Shown: positions 18,213 to 26,784 of the stretch, piece after piece | Layout: every line of letters begins with the position of its first letter | How positions within the stretch are numbered: position 1 is the first letter of the stretch | Source of the DNA: Burkholderia sp. Nafp2/4-1b | GTDB lineage: Bacteria; Pseudomonadota; Gammaproteobacteria; Burkholderiales; Burkholderiaceae | Assembly: GCF_003635165.1 (NCBI RefSeq) | Contig: NZ_ML058607.1 | Span: 62,001-126,000, forward strand | DNA length: 64,000 nt | Direction: 5' to 3' | Program-made: the position numbers and the translations under genes | Notes under the pieces: generated by a model | What the model was told of the DNA's origin: nothing | Database searches by the model: none | The model's input: the letters and a program-made list of their open reading frames with translations, nothing else

Positions 18213-19343
18213 TCAGAAATTGTGGCGCAAACCAACACGCGCCGCTGTTTGCGTGCGCCCTGACGAAGGCGTGAAACTGTAGCCGATAACGGCATCGACA
18301 CCCTCGGACCCGCGAACCCAATCCACGCCGGCGTAAATATCGGTTGCCTTCGACAACAAGTAGTGCGCCCCAGCCGACACCTGATGCCAGTGATGGCTTT
18401 CAAACGTCGTGTACTGATAACCCGCTATGAGAGAAAGCGGTGCGGTGACCTGATAAATTCCGCCGCCTTCGTAGACCAGCATCGATGACGCGTTACCGTT
18501 GCCTTTAAAAACAGTGTCACTGAAGTCGCCCTTGACCGTGAGGCTACCCAAGGCATATTGGGCGCCGATCCCGAAAATTGACTGTGAATCGACCTTGAAC
18601 GGCGTGCTTGAGTACAGGCTCGTGACTGCACCGGTCGCCGGATCGACCGTCGCGACCGGCTTCCCGAGCATTGTTTTGACACCGATTTGGGCATAAGGAT
18701 CAAGACCAGAAATACCTCGGGGCGAGTTCAGATGCGTGTAATTGCCTCCTGCTGAAAAATCACCTGCCGTGTAGGTCGCGCCCACGCTCCATGCACTGCC
18801 GTCCCGAAAGTTGCCAGCGGTGTTGCTGAAGGAATACATACCTCCGACCACGAGTCCGTGAAAGTCATTGCTCACAAACTTGACTGAATTGTTCATATTG
18901 TCGCCGCCCTGACGGTCGAAGTCGCCCTGGTGCACGCCATAACCATTGGCGAACGCGCTGACGTTGTAATTCGACGTGAAGTCAAAAGCGAAATCCCGTT
19001 GGTTTCCAAGCGTCAGCGTACCAATATCATTACTCAGTCCGACATATGCGGCGCGCCCGAACAGCGCACCGCCCTGGTGAAGCTTGCCCGTGCCAAGCCC
19101 GAAACCATTTTCGAGCCTGAACACGGCCTTGTTGCCTCCTCCGAGATCTTCAGTGCCCTTGAACCCCAGGCGATTGGCGTACGACACTCCATCGTCGAAC
19201 AAATAGGCGTGTGAGCCCCCGGTGTTACTGACGTACGTCAGCCCGGCATCCAGGATGCCATAGATCGTTACCGAACTCTGCGCGAACACCGGTACGCTTA
19301 CCAGCGCGCAGACAGCGCCAGCGATTGCATGCTTCTTCATCAT
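18213..19343 (-). CDS. Gram-negative porin (OmpC-type, Burkholderiales family)
   Basis: About 376-residue trimeric beta-barrel porin. The signal peptide MMKKHAIAGAVCALVSVPVFAQ is followed by the invariant SSVTIYGILDAGLTYV strand, NRLGFKGTEDLGGGNKAVF, and a C-terminal TAARVGLRHNF ending in Phe, the outer-membrane insertion signal. ATG 19343 has AAGGG six bases upstream; an in-frame ATG at 19349 is too close to it. As the last large gene of the AroM/OPT/DUF1177 group, all on one strand, it may supply outer-membrane entry for the same substrate. The AT-rich 19350-19480 should contain its own promoter. Confidence 0.92.
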   Translation of the reverse strand: MMKKHAIAGAVCALVSVPVFAQSSVTIYGILDAGLTYVSNTGGSHAYLFDDGVSYANRLGFKGTEDLGGGNKAVFRLENGFGLGTGKLHQGGALFGRAAYVGLSNDIGTLTLGNQRDFAFDFTSNYNVSAFANGYGVHQGDFDRQGGDNMNNSVKFVSNDFHGLVVGGMYSFSNTAGNFRDGSAWSVGATYTAGDFSAGGNYTHLNSPRGISGLDPYAQIGVKTMLGKPVATVDPATGAVTSLYSSTPFKVDSQSIFGIGAQYALGSLTVKGDFSDTVFKGNGNASSMLVYEGGGIYQVTAPLSLIAGYQYTTFESHHWHQVSAGAHYLLSKATDIYAGVDWVRGSEGVDAVIGYSFTPSSGRTQTAARVGLRHNF

Positions 19344-19362
19344 CCTCATCCCTTTCGATCAC

Positions 19363-19376
19363 CTGCTCAGGAGCAG
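19363..19376. promoter_or_regulatory. Hairpin in porin leader
   Basis: CTGCTC-AG-GAGCAG is a perfect 6-bp inverted repeat 20 bases upstream of the porin start, inside the presumed 5' untranslated region. Porin mRNAs are common targets of small RNAs and structured leaders, so this may affect translation, but it is short and could also be a protein site. Confidence 0.3.
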
Positions 19377-19536
19377 TCTCTCCACATCCGATAGATCCGT
19401 TCTTAATTTGTATATCAATATGTAGTACTTATTACATTACTCAAATCTACATTTGTTCTCCCCCACATCCCACGCCGACGCCTACGCCGCTATTGTGTTC
19501 AGACCAGCGCTCTTCCCGCCGCCAATATCCAGTGCG

Positions 19537-20478
19537 TTACGCGTCGTTCAGAATTTTCAGATGCGCAAGGGATCCGTACAGTTCGACGAGCCGGGAATAC
19601 TCAGCGGCATCGTAAAAACGGCATTTTCCCCGACCAAACTCCTTGGCCACTTCAACGATAAACTTGACAGTCAGAGCGATGTCTGTTTCGTGACTTGCTC
19701 CAGTCCCGCACCCCGGGACCATACTTTCAGTGGTAATCGCGACGCCGACGACCGGCGCACTCGTGGCGATCGAAGGCTGCAGAATGCTGTTGAGGTGATA
19801 CACGCCATTGCCGTACGGTGTAATGTCCTGCGTCGTTATCGGAAACGTCACGGCCGGTCGTCCGCTCGTGATTTCCATAATCCGCAGCAGATCTTCCGAT
19901 ACGCGCAGGATGTATCCGTCCTTCACCGTGGGCGAAATCGCATAACCTTTATGATTGATGATGCGATTTCCCTTCGTCGTATCGACCGACAGCACTGCGT
20001 CCATCTCTGACCACACTTCATGGACATTGAACGCTTCCGGGGGAACCGGCGAATCCATAAAATCCACAGGTTCGCGGGGCAGCGTCGGCGCATCGGGGCA
20101 AATGTGCGTGGTAATGAAAACGTCGCCATCGAGAGAATCGTCATGCCGGCACATCTGGGCAAGCTTGAGTGCCGACGCAACCGCAGCGATCGCTCCGTCG
20201 GCATCGGACACCAGCCCGATGCGGGACGGACGCGCACCAATTCCGCCCAGGCGACCCACGATGCCCAGACTTGGCGTGGTTCCGCCTTTGCGCTTTCCGC
20301 ATTTTCCCGGGATGGTGATCTTGACGAAGTCGGTTGACCCTTTGTCACCGGTAAATTTCGAGACCTCCACGGTGACGCCGTGGCCGCAATACGGCTCGAA
20401 CAGGTCAATAACCGTTTGGCCCGACGCGTAACCGCTGTCCAATGCTTCAAAAACTTCCAGGGTTTGGGTGAGACTCAT
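19537..20478 (-). CDS. DUF1177 family protein
   Basis: 313-residue protein of the uncharacterised DUF1177 family, full length and without signal peptide or membrane segment. Conserved-looking stretches include TPSLGIVGRLGGIGARPSRIG, GDVFITTHICPDAPTLPREP, VLSVDTTKGNRIINHKG and TESMVPGCGTGASHETDIAL. The histidines and acidic residues (THICPDAP, HETD) suggest a metal enzyme, but no reaction is known. ATG 20478 has GGAAGAA seven bases upstream. It lies 47 bases downstream of the OPT transporter gene and so is probably in one operon with it. Base composition is clearly less GC-rich than in the flanking catabolic blocks. Confidence 0.88.
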   Translation of the reverse strand: MSLTQTLEVFEALDSGYASGQTVIDLFEPYCGHGVTVEVSKFTGDKGSTDFVKITIPGKCGKRKGGTTPSLGIVGRLGGIGARPSRIGLVSDADGAIAAVASALKLAQMCRHDDSLDGDVFITTHICPDAPTLPREPVDFMDSPVPPEAFNVHEVWSEMDAVLSVDTTKGNRIINHKGYAISPTVKDGYILRVSEDLLRIMEITSGRPAVTFPITTQDITPYGNGVYHLNSILQPSIATSAPVVGVAITTESMVPGCGTGASHETDIALTVKFIVEVAKEFGRGKCRFYDAAEYSRLVELYGSLAHLKILNDA

Positions 20479-20525
20479 CGAACTTCTTCCATTCAAGTTT
20501 CGTTTAAGGCTTTTGCTTCAATGAC

Positions 20526-22151
20526 TCAGCCTGCACGGCTCGCAATCAGAGACTCGCCAAAGCTGTAGAGTGCATCGCCCGCGATCATGCCCGCCGCAAA
20601 GACTTCCATCCGTTTCTGTGTCTCCGCGCTGGCTTTCCGCTCAATGACGATCCGTACCGCAAGTCCGGCCAGTACCGCCCAGCCGGCCGCCGGGTAGGCG
20701 ATCAGCAGACCCGTGGCAAACAGCACACCCAACTGCCGTTTCGGGCCGCCCAGCAATTGAAGAGCCGCACCGACAAACGACCAGAGAATCAACGCGTGCA
20801 TGACAGTGGGCGCAATCCCGGCCTTGATCGTGGCGACATAGACCTTGGCAACGGGCGGCACCTGACCGTGCGCAAAGAAGGTGAAGTGAGCAACGTAGGC
20901 GACAGGAATTGCAATCACGAATGCAATCATGGCGGCCAGCAGCTGCTGACGCCGCCCCGCGAATTCGAAAGCAGGATCTTTGCCCTCACCACGCAGCACG
21001 AATCCGGCTTTCAGATCGAAGCCCATGTCTGCGAACGCGGGACCGGTTGCCGCAGAAAAGCCGCAGAGTACGACGAGCGCGACCGGCGGAAATCCGATCA
21101 GCATGCCCACGAGCAACGTAATCAGCGCGACGGCAAAAGCAGGAAACCAGCCGGAGTGCATGGCTGCGATACCCACGATCAATTCATGAACGAAGGCCGC
21201 AAAAGCGGCATACGCGATGAATGCAACCAGCATGCCGGGCGACATGCCAGCATAGAGGCCGCTTCCCAACGAGATAAGCCCCGCAAGACCAACGTAAGCG
21301 ATGCCACCAAATTCGATGGCGCTGCGAAAGCTTGGGACGGAACCGGCGGAAGCATGGGAACTCGCTTCGCGCGCGGCGGGTTGGGGCTTCTTGTCACGGA
21401 TCACCAGCCAGAACACCTGAAGCAACGCAACGAGGCCCGCTCCGATCATGATGCCATGCGGGATATATGCCTTGCCGATCTCCAATCCAAAGAGTGTCTG
21501 CGAGTATCCGCCGACCAGAAAGCCGACGCCCAGCATGGCGAGCGCCCAGATGTTGCCAATGAAGGCAGTGCCGAAAACCGACATCGGGATTCCCAGCCAC
21601 GAGCCGAGCAGTCCCACCCCCAACCCGGCACCCAACCAGCGCGCCTGCTTGCTGTCCGGATCGCCAGCCTTGATCGCTTCGGCCGCGGCAATGCCAAGCG
21701 GCCATGCACCGGTCTCCGGGAAAATCTTGGTACCGAACATTCGGTAAAGCATGTACCCGTCCAGCAGCATGGCGAGCGCAACGCCAAAGAACATCGGAAC
21801 AACGAGATCAGTCCGCCCCATCACGAACGGAATGGCAATTGGCAGCAACAGACTGTTGGCCGCGCCAAAGGTGGCTGAAGAAATGGCGCTCTGTGCAAGG
21901 TTCTGGACGTGGATCGACTTGTAGCTCGAGAACATCTGCAACGGGATGCGAGCGCAGATCATCGCAACAAGCGCACCGATGATCGACGTGACCGGTGTGA
22001 CGCCGACCTTTACCAGCAACTCCATACCGATAACAGCACCAAATACACTTAAAACTGCAATCAAAGCCAGCGTTGCTGGCGACAAGGCCGAAGGATGTCG
22101 CATTTTCTTTTCCCCATCATCCGGTACGTTATCGATTGTGGTTGTTTCCAT
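20526..22151 (-). CDS. OPT/YSL-family oligopeptide transporter
   Basis: 541-residue inner-membrane protein, almost entirely hydrophobic, with roughly 14 transmembrane segments. OPT hallmarks are the early GVTPVTSIIGALVAMI segment, the NLAQSAISSATFGAANSLL loop and GGYSQTLFGLEIGKAYIPHG. OPT transporters are proton-coupled importers of oligopeptides or metal chelates. A hydrophilic insert (about 257-285) splits the two halves. ATG 22151 has GGGAAG nearby. Its 140-bp upstream region is very AT-rich and contains a perfect palindrome at 22229-22240. With PepE and DUF1177 next to it, peptide uptake is likely. Confidence 0.9.
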   Translation of the reverse strand: METTTIDNVPDDGEKKMRHPSALSPATLALIAVLSVFGAVIGMELLVKVGVTPVTSIIGALVAMICARIPLQMFSSYKSIHVQNLAQSAISSATFGAANSLLLPIAIPFVMGRTDLVVPMFFGVALAMLLDGYMLYRMFGTKIFPETGAWPLGIAAAEAIKAGDPDSKQARWLGAGLGVGLLGSWLGIPMSVFGTAFIGNIWALAMLGVGFLVGGYSQTLFGLEIGKAYIPHGIMIGAGLVALLQVFWLVIRDKKPQPAAREASSHASAGSVPSFRSAIEFGGIAYVGLAGLISLGSGLYAGMSPGMLVAFIAYAAFAAFVHELIVGIAAMHSGWFPAFAVALITLLVGMLIGFPPVALVVLCGFSAATGPAFADMGFDLKAGFVLRGEGKDPAFEFAGRRQQLLAAMIAFVIAIPVAYVAHFTFFAHGQVPPVAKVYVATIKAGIAPTVMHALILWSFVGAALQLLGGPKRQLGVLFATGLLIAYPAAGWAVLAGLAVRIVIERKASAETQKRMEVFAAGMIAGDALYSFGESLIASRAG

Positions 22152-22222
22152 GATGAACTTCCCAAAGTGAAGTGCAAATTTCTCAGGAACGCCGCTTCAT
22201 AAAGCAACTATTTCCCGATATA

Positions 22223-22240
22223 TATTTCGTTATGCATAAC
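22223..22240 (-). promoter_or_regulatory. Palindrome upstream of OPT gene, candidate operator
   Basis: The sequence around ATTTCGTTATGCATAAC contains the perfect 12-bp palindrome GTTATGCATAAC (22229-22240), 78 bases upstream of the OPT start in an AT-rich patch. The left part, ATTTCGTTATGCA, recurs upstream of the DUF3138 gene at 29502-29514. A recurrent site in two neighbouring operons suggests one regulator, for example the IclR protein encoded at 23917-24690. Confidence 0.4.
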
Positions 22241-22291
22241 ATTAAAACTACAAAATAATTTCTCGAAAATACCGACATCCAGCTCCGTCGA

Positions 22292-23044
22292 TCATCTCCT
22301 CGAGATCGGCCAGCTTCCGGCGATCACTGGCCCCTTGATGTCAGCGAGATTGAATATCTCATTCGCGGGCAGGCCGGCGACTCTTCGCTGATCGATGAAA
22401 TGCAGCGCGTCCTGATCGCCTAGCACCATACCCGCGGCACCGTCGACGAGCAGTGCGGCTCCTTCGGGCAATGCAACGACGTGCTCCTGGGGATTGATCG
22501 CGAGAAACTCGGAGATGCGCTCCTCCCGGCTTTCGCCGTTGTGCCCCGCAACCTTCCCGCTGATGAAATGCGGATTGATCTGAAAATGGATCAATCCGAG
22601 TGCACGCAAGGTCGGCGGCTGGACAATCGGCATGTCGTTGGTCGTGCGGATCGTTGGACAGGCGACATTGCATCCGGCACTCCAGCCGATGTACGGCACG
22701 CCGTCGTTCACACGCTCTCGGATGGCATCGACGATGCGTTCGTCGTACAGGCGCTTGAGCAGCGCGAAGGTGTTGCCACCGCCGATCGCAATTGCCTCCG
22801 CCCCGGAAACTGCCTGGAGCGGGTCCTTACGATGAATCGACTCGAGTTCGAAGCCCCATTGTTCGAAAACGGGCCGTACCATTTGTTCATAATCGTCGTA
22901 GGTGGACGTAATGCCGCCTGCGTAAGGTACAAACAGAACGCGTTTCGCTCGCCCACTCAGCAGCAGGTCAATCTGCTCGCGTGCTGGCTCGAGATACCCA
23001 AGCGCGCCCTTGCGCGAACTGCTCATTAACAAAAGATGCTTCAA
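22292..23044 (-). CDS. pepE: PepE-like dipeptidase (peptidase S51, class I glutamine amidotransferase-like)
   Basis: 250-residue cytoplasmic serine peptidase similar to alpha-aspartyl dipeptidase PepE, which cleaves Asp-X dipeptides. The nucleophile is Ser122 in YIGWSAGCNVACP; Asp137 in RTTNDMP and His159 in INPHF match the known Ser/Asp/His triad with an offset of two, and PAIGGGN-type motif IAIGGGNTF is at 86-94. The start is TTG 23044, not an upstream ATG: GGAGGAG lies seven bases before it and the protein then begins MKHLLLMSS as in the family. It sits between AroM and OPT genes, so it may hydrolyse the imported peptide. Confidence 0.88.
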   Translation of the reverse strand: MKHLLLMSSSRKGALGYLEPAREQIDLLLSGRAKRVLFVPYAGGITSTYDDYEQMVRPVFEQWGFELESIHRKDPLQAVSGAEAIAIGGGNTFALLKRLYDERIVDAIRERVNDGVPYIGWSAGCNVACPTIRTTNDMPIVQPPTLRALGLIHFQINPHFISGKVAGHNGESREERISEFLAINPQEHVVALPEGAALLVDGAAGMVLGDQDALHFIDQRRVAGLPANEIFNLADIKGPVIAGSWPISRR

Positions 23045-23100
23045 TTTAACGCTCCTCCGTTCGAACATCGTTCCAGGAAATGCACGAACGACGTTCTTAC

Positions 23101-23781
23101 TCACAACATTTCGGCGACGCATTTGGCCACCAGCGTATTCGATAGAATCACCGGGCATCCCGCCTCTCGCGCTGCACGCGCACGATGACGCTGTTCGTAT
23201 CCCATGCAATCAAGCACGAGAATCTGCGCGCCGCGTTCACGTAACGTGCGCGCGGCGATTGACAATTTCCCGATGTCGTCGGAATAGGGTGATGCTGCTG
23301 CGTACAAGGCCGGCGTCGACAAAATTTGCCACTTCGCCACTTCTGTTTCGATCTGCTCCAGAAGCGGCATGACGACCCCGACTCTCTCGGATCGCGCCAG
23401 CGCGCCGATGATCGCCGGAACCATCTTGTCGGGTTCGAACAGGCGCGCCCCCTTGCACGAGAGCCCATCAAATTCGCCCGTGCACAGCAACAGTATTGCC
23501 TCGCATCCTTGCGCTTCGAGCCACACGATCTTTTCCTGCAGCGCGTTGCCGACAGCCTCCTTGTCGAGGACCACGGTCGTACCGTCGGCTACGCGTGTAA
23601 CCAGCTTCCGCCCGTTCCCGCACGGTGCGAAGCGCACCTCCATTTCATCTCTCGTCAGCCCGTCCAGAACCCCTGCATGGACGCACTTCACGCCGCGTGG
23701 CATGGCTGCCTCGACGACTGACGCGATATTTTTTCGCGGCGCTTGGCCGATCGTCAGCGTCGCAAGCATCCGATTACCCAT
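23101..23781 (-). CDS. aroM: AroM family protein (Asp/Glu racemase-like fold)
   Basis: 226-residue protein of the AroM family. It starts with LATLTIGQAPR, has a Cys in ILLLCTGEFDGL (Cys100) and another in LVLDCMGYEQRHR (Cys192). The paired cysteines at these positions resemble the two catalytic cysteines of PLP-independent Asp/Glu/hydantoin racemases; a racemase or epimerase role is inference. AroM was named for its neighbourhood to aroL in enterics and has no proven function. ATG 23781 has GAGG five bases upstream (GAGGCACAAATG). It lies 56 bases before the PepE gene and follows the IclR gene on the same strand. Confidence 0.87.
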   Translation of the reverse strand: MGNRMLATLTIGQAPRKNIASVVEAAMPRGVKCVHAGVLDGLTRDEMEVRFAPCGNGRKLVTRVADGTTVVLDKEAVGNALQEKIVWLEAQGCEAILLLCTGEFDGLSCKGARLFEPDKMVPAIIGALARSERVGVVMPLLEQIETEVAKWQILSTPALYAAASPYSDDIGKLSIAARTLRERGAQILVLDCMGYEQRHRARAAREAGCPVILSNTLVAKCVAEML

Positions 23782-23916
23782 TTGTGCCTCAATCAAGCGA
23801 ACCTCGCTGCCGGATTCGTTCGAGCGCGCCGTACAGCTCGACGAGGCAACGATAACCGTCCGTGGCGTGGAACCGGCACATGCCGTCAGCGCCCATGGGG
23901 TTTGAAGTGGCCACGT

Positions 23917-24690
23917 CTAAGCAATCGGATCCGATCCTGGTGACCAGAACGGATCTCCGACAGTGCGGCCCAACTGGGATGCCTGCTCCCGCGTCATCGC
24001 GGCGAGGCGTTCGATCTCGGATGGCGCGCTCATCGTGAGCGGAAACGCCAAGCTGAATGCCAGCGACTCGCCGCTGGAAGGATCACCGACCGCGCATCCC
24101 ACCGCTCCTATCCCGGACAACGATTCGTCGAGCGCGACCGAAAAGCCTGTGCGGCGCGTTTCCGCGACCCGCCGCAAGAGTTCGGCGACCGTATCCGGCG
24201 CAGCCGACGAGGCCGGCGGCAATCCGGCGGCGAACCGGCGCGCGATGGATTCGTCGGTCTCGCGCGCCAGCAGCGCGCGGCCGGTCGAACCTGCCCACGC
24301 GGGCCCGCGTTGCCCAGGAAACGTGACGAACCGCAAAGGGTGAATGCCCGGATGAACGCGAAGCACGACGACTTCCTGTTCGTCGAGAACCGAGATGTAC
24401 CCGGTATGCCCGGTCTGCTCGCACAATCCGCTCAGCGCCTTGTCCATCATGCTGAGTAATGGCGTCGATGCCCTGACCATATGCGCGAGTTCGAGCAGCA
24501 TAAGCGCCGGACCGTAGGCGAGCGTCACGGAATCGCGTTCGAGAAGCCTCTGCTCCGCCATTTGCTTCAGGACGCGCGACGCCGAGCTTTTCGGCATGTC
24601 GAGGTACTGAACGACGTCACTGACCGTCACGGCGCGCCGCAGACGCGTCAGAAGCTGAAAAATCGCGCTGGTGTTTTCGAGAGAGCCCAT
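23917..24690 (-). CDS. IclR-family transcriptional regulator
   Basis: About 257 residues (261 from the alternative ATG at 24702). An N-terminal winged helix-turn-helix (TSAIFQLLTRLRRAVTVSDVVQ, recognition helix MPKSSASRVLKQM) is followed by the IclR effector domain (about 75-250) with HTGYISVLDEQEVVVLRV and AWAGSTGRALLA. It is the promoter-proximal gene of the AroM/PepE/OPT/DUF1177 run and its natural regulator. A 15-bp palindrome resembling the IclR consensus lies at 24707-24721, just upstream, so autoregulation is likely. Confidence 0.9.
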   Translation of the reverse strand: MGSLENTSAIFQLLTRLRRAVTVSDVVQYLDMPKSSASRVLKQMAEQRLLERDSVTLAYGPALMLLELAHMVRASTPLLSMMDKALSGLCEQTGHTGYISVLDEQEVVVLRVHPGIHPLRFVTFPGQRGPAWAGSTGRALLARETDESIARRFAAGLPPASSAAPDTVAELLRRVAETRRTGFSVALDESLSGIGAVGCAVGDPSSGESLAFSLAFPLTMSAPSEIERLAAMTREQASQLGRTVGDPFWSPGSDPIA

Positions 24691-24702
24691 CTTTGGTTCC
24701 AT

Positions 24703-25012
24703 ATTTCGGAACTACATTCCACAATAAGAAACATAATGACGGGGACTTCCCTAGACAACTAGTAGGAATTTCCCGGACGGCATGCCCGTGATCCGCTCCT
24801 GTTTTCAGGCGTGCCTTGTGGAATCCGGGGAGGCGGTCGTCGCACCCGGCGCCGACGTAGTTTTGCGGATGACGCCAACTGCAAGTCGCACATCCGCGTC
24901 CAAGCGATGTCCGATGCTATGACTGCCACACCGAAGCCGCCGCAAACAGCGGCGGGTTCGCGCGTGCGAAGCAATTGCAACGATCGGCTTTCGGGATCAA
25001 CCGCTCTCGCCT
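24703..25012. other. 310-bp spacer between IclR unit and ABC importer operon
   Basis: It holds the IclR promoter/operator at its left end (24703-24760, AT-rich). Beyond that I see no gene; the open frames here are short and arginine-rich. The end of the upstream ABC permease gene (stop 25013) is at the right edge, with no convincing terminator. Confidence 0.5.
24707..24721. promoter_or_regulatory. IclR-box-like palindrome, candidate autoregulatory site
   Basis: CGGAACTACATTCCA matches 11 of 15 positions of the E. coli IclR-type palindrome TGGAAATNATTTCCA. It lies 16 bases upstream of the IclR gene's likely start (24690). A second inverted repeat, GTTCC-N7-GGAAC (24696-24712), overlaps it. 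Binding is inferred. Confidence 0.4.
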
Positions 25013-25822
25013 TTACCGCGCAAACCGAATCTGCCTGCGTTTAAGGCTGCTCGCAGCCAGCACGATCAGCGATACGCCCCCTATCATCACCGTAGCCAAC
25101 GCGTTCATCTCCGGATTCATTCCCAGTCGTACCCGGGAAAACACCACCAGCGGCAGCGTGGTCGAGCCCGGTCCGGAGAGAAATGCCGACAAGATGAGGT
25201 CGTCGAGCGAAATCGTGAACGACAGCAACCACCCGGACACGATTGCCTGAAAGATCGCCGGAAGCGTCACGTGAAAGAACGCCGCGACCGGACCGGCGCC
25301 GAGATCGAGCGCGGCCTCCTCGATGGCGATGTTCAGCTCCCTCACGCGCGACTGAACGATGACCGCGACGTACGACACGCACAGCACCGTATGTCCGATC
25401 GCCATCGTCATCCAGCCGCGCCCGGACGGCCAGCCGAGGCACTGCTCGAGCGCGACGAACAGCAGCAGCAACGCGATGCCGAGCACCACTTCCGGAATGA
25501 CGAGCGGCGCATTGATCAGCAGCGAAAACGCGGACCGCCCGCGAAAGCGATTGAAGCGCGCGAGAATGAAGCCCGCCCATGTGCCGATCAGAGCCGACAG
25601 GCATGCGGTGCAAAACGCGATCTTCAGCGAAAGACCGGCCGCGTGCAGCAGTTCGTCGTCGCGCGTCAGCTCGGCATACCATCGCAGCGATGCGTGGGAC
25701 CACACGCTGGCCAGCTTCGAATCGTTGAACGAGTAAGCGATCACGCTCGCGATCGGAAAGTACAGGAATGCAAATCCGAGAACGAGCACGAGCACGCTCG
25801 CCTTGCCAGTCATGTTCTTCAC
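25013..25822 (-). CDS. Spermidine/putrescine-type ABC permease (PotC/PotI-like)
   Basis: 269-residue inner-membrane permease with six transmembrane segments and the EAA loop IEEAALDLGAGPVAAFFHVTLP. The start is GTG 25822: it overlaps the preceding permease stop (GTGA) and has GGAGG six bases upstream; ATG 25813 is three codons in. With the PotH-like partner it forms the channel. It ends the operon that begins with the DUF917 or binding-protein gene. Substrate not known; the PotFGHI resemblance is to amine importers. Confidence 0.92.
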   Translation of the reverse strand: MKNMTGKASVLVLVLGFAFLYFPIASVIAYSFNDSKLASVWSHASLRWYAELTRDDELLHAAGLSLKIAFCTACLSALIGTWAGFILARFNRFRGRSAFSLLINAPLVIPEVVLGIALLLLFVALEQCLGWPSGRGWMTMAIGHTVLCVSYVAVIVQSRVRELNIAIEEAALDLGAGPVAAFFHVTLPAIFQAIVSGWLLSFTISLDDLILSAFLSGPGSTTLPLVVFSRVRLGMNPEMNALATVMIGGVSLIVLAASSLKRRQIRFAR

Positions 25823-26784
25823 GCCGTGCCTCCACGCTCGCGGTTCTGGTAATGCTGAAATGCGGCGATCGGCACGAGCAGCATCACCATCATTGCAATG
25901 GTGATGGCCGCCGCCGCCGGCCAGTCCATGTTGTTGAAAAACTCGTCCCACATCAGCCGCCCGATCATCAGCGTGTCGGATCCGCCGAGCAATTCGGGAA
26001 TCACGTATTCGCCGACCGACGGAATGAACACCAGCAGGCTACCGGCGAAGATGCCGTTTCGCGCGAGCGGAATGGTCACGCGAAAGAACGCCTCGACCGG
26101 CCCGGCGCCGAGATCGTAGGCCGCCTCGAGCAGGCGCACGTCCATCTTCATCAGATGCGCGCACAACGGCATGACCATGAACGGCAGGTACGAGTACACC
26201 ATCCCGATATAGACGCCGATATCGGTGTGATAGAGCCGCAGCGGCGACGCGATCAGGCCGGCTGCCATCAGTGCGCGGTTGAGTATGCCGTCGTCCTTGA
26301 GAATGCCGCCCCACGCATAGACTCGCAGCAAAAACGACGTCCAGAACGGCAGCATCACGCCGAGCAACAGGACATTCCTGCGTGCCGGCGCCGCCCGCGA
26401 TATGCAGTACGCGAACGGAAAGCCGAGCACGAGACACAGCACGGTCGAGATCGCCGCGATCTTCAGCGAACTGAGGTAGGTCGACACATAGAGACTGTCG
26501 GTCAACACGTTGACGTAATGCTGCAGGCTCAGCACGATGCGGATCAGCGAATCCGACACGACGACCGTATCCGTATAGGGTGGACTTCGAAGCGCAACGT
26601 CCGAAAAACTGATCTTGAGGACCAGCAGAAACGGAATGGCAAGCACCAGCGCGAGCCAGGCCGACGGAACGGCGATCGCGAGGCTGCGCCGGCTCGGCGC
26701 AATCGATCCGAACCATGTCGGTATGCGTCGCAGCACGGCCGGCAACCGGCGGCGCTGCATCAACTGAATGCGGAAAGTATTCAT
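25819..26784 (-). CDS. Spermidine/putrescine-type ABC permease (PotB/PotH-like)
   Basis: 321-residue inner-membrane permease with six transmembrane segments, the first IAVPSAWLALVLAIPFLLVL. The EAA loop is LEAAYDLGAGPVEAFFRVTIP, and VPSVGEYVIPELLGG-type loop (FIPSVGEYVIPELLGG) is characteristic of PotB/PotH. ATG 26784 overlaps the ATPase stop (ATGA). An extra N-terminal segment of about 40 basic residues precedes the first membrane span. Confidence 0.92.
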   Translation of the reverse strand: MNTFRIQLMQRRRLPAVLRRIPTWFGSIAPSRRSLAIAVPSAWLALVLAIPFLLVLKISFSDVALRSPPYTDTVVVSDSLIRIVLSLQHYVNVLTDSLYVSTYLSSLKIAAISTVLCLVLGFPFAYCISRAAPARRNVLLLGVMLPFWTSFLLRVYAWGGILKDDGILNRALMAAGLIASPLRLYHTDIGVYIGMVYSYLPFMVMPLCAHLMKMDVRLLEAAYDLGAGPVEAFFRVTIPLARNGIFAGSLLVFIPSVGEYVIPELLGGSDTLMIGRLMWDEFFNNMDWPAAAAITIAMMVMLLVPIAAFQHYQNRERGGTA

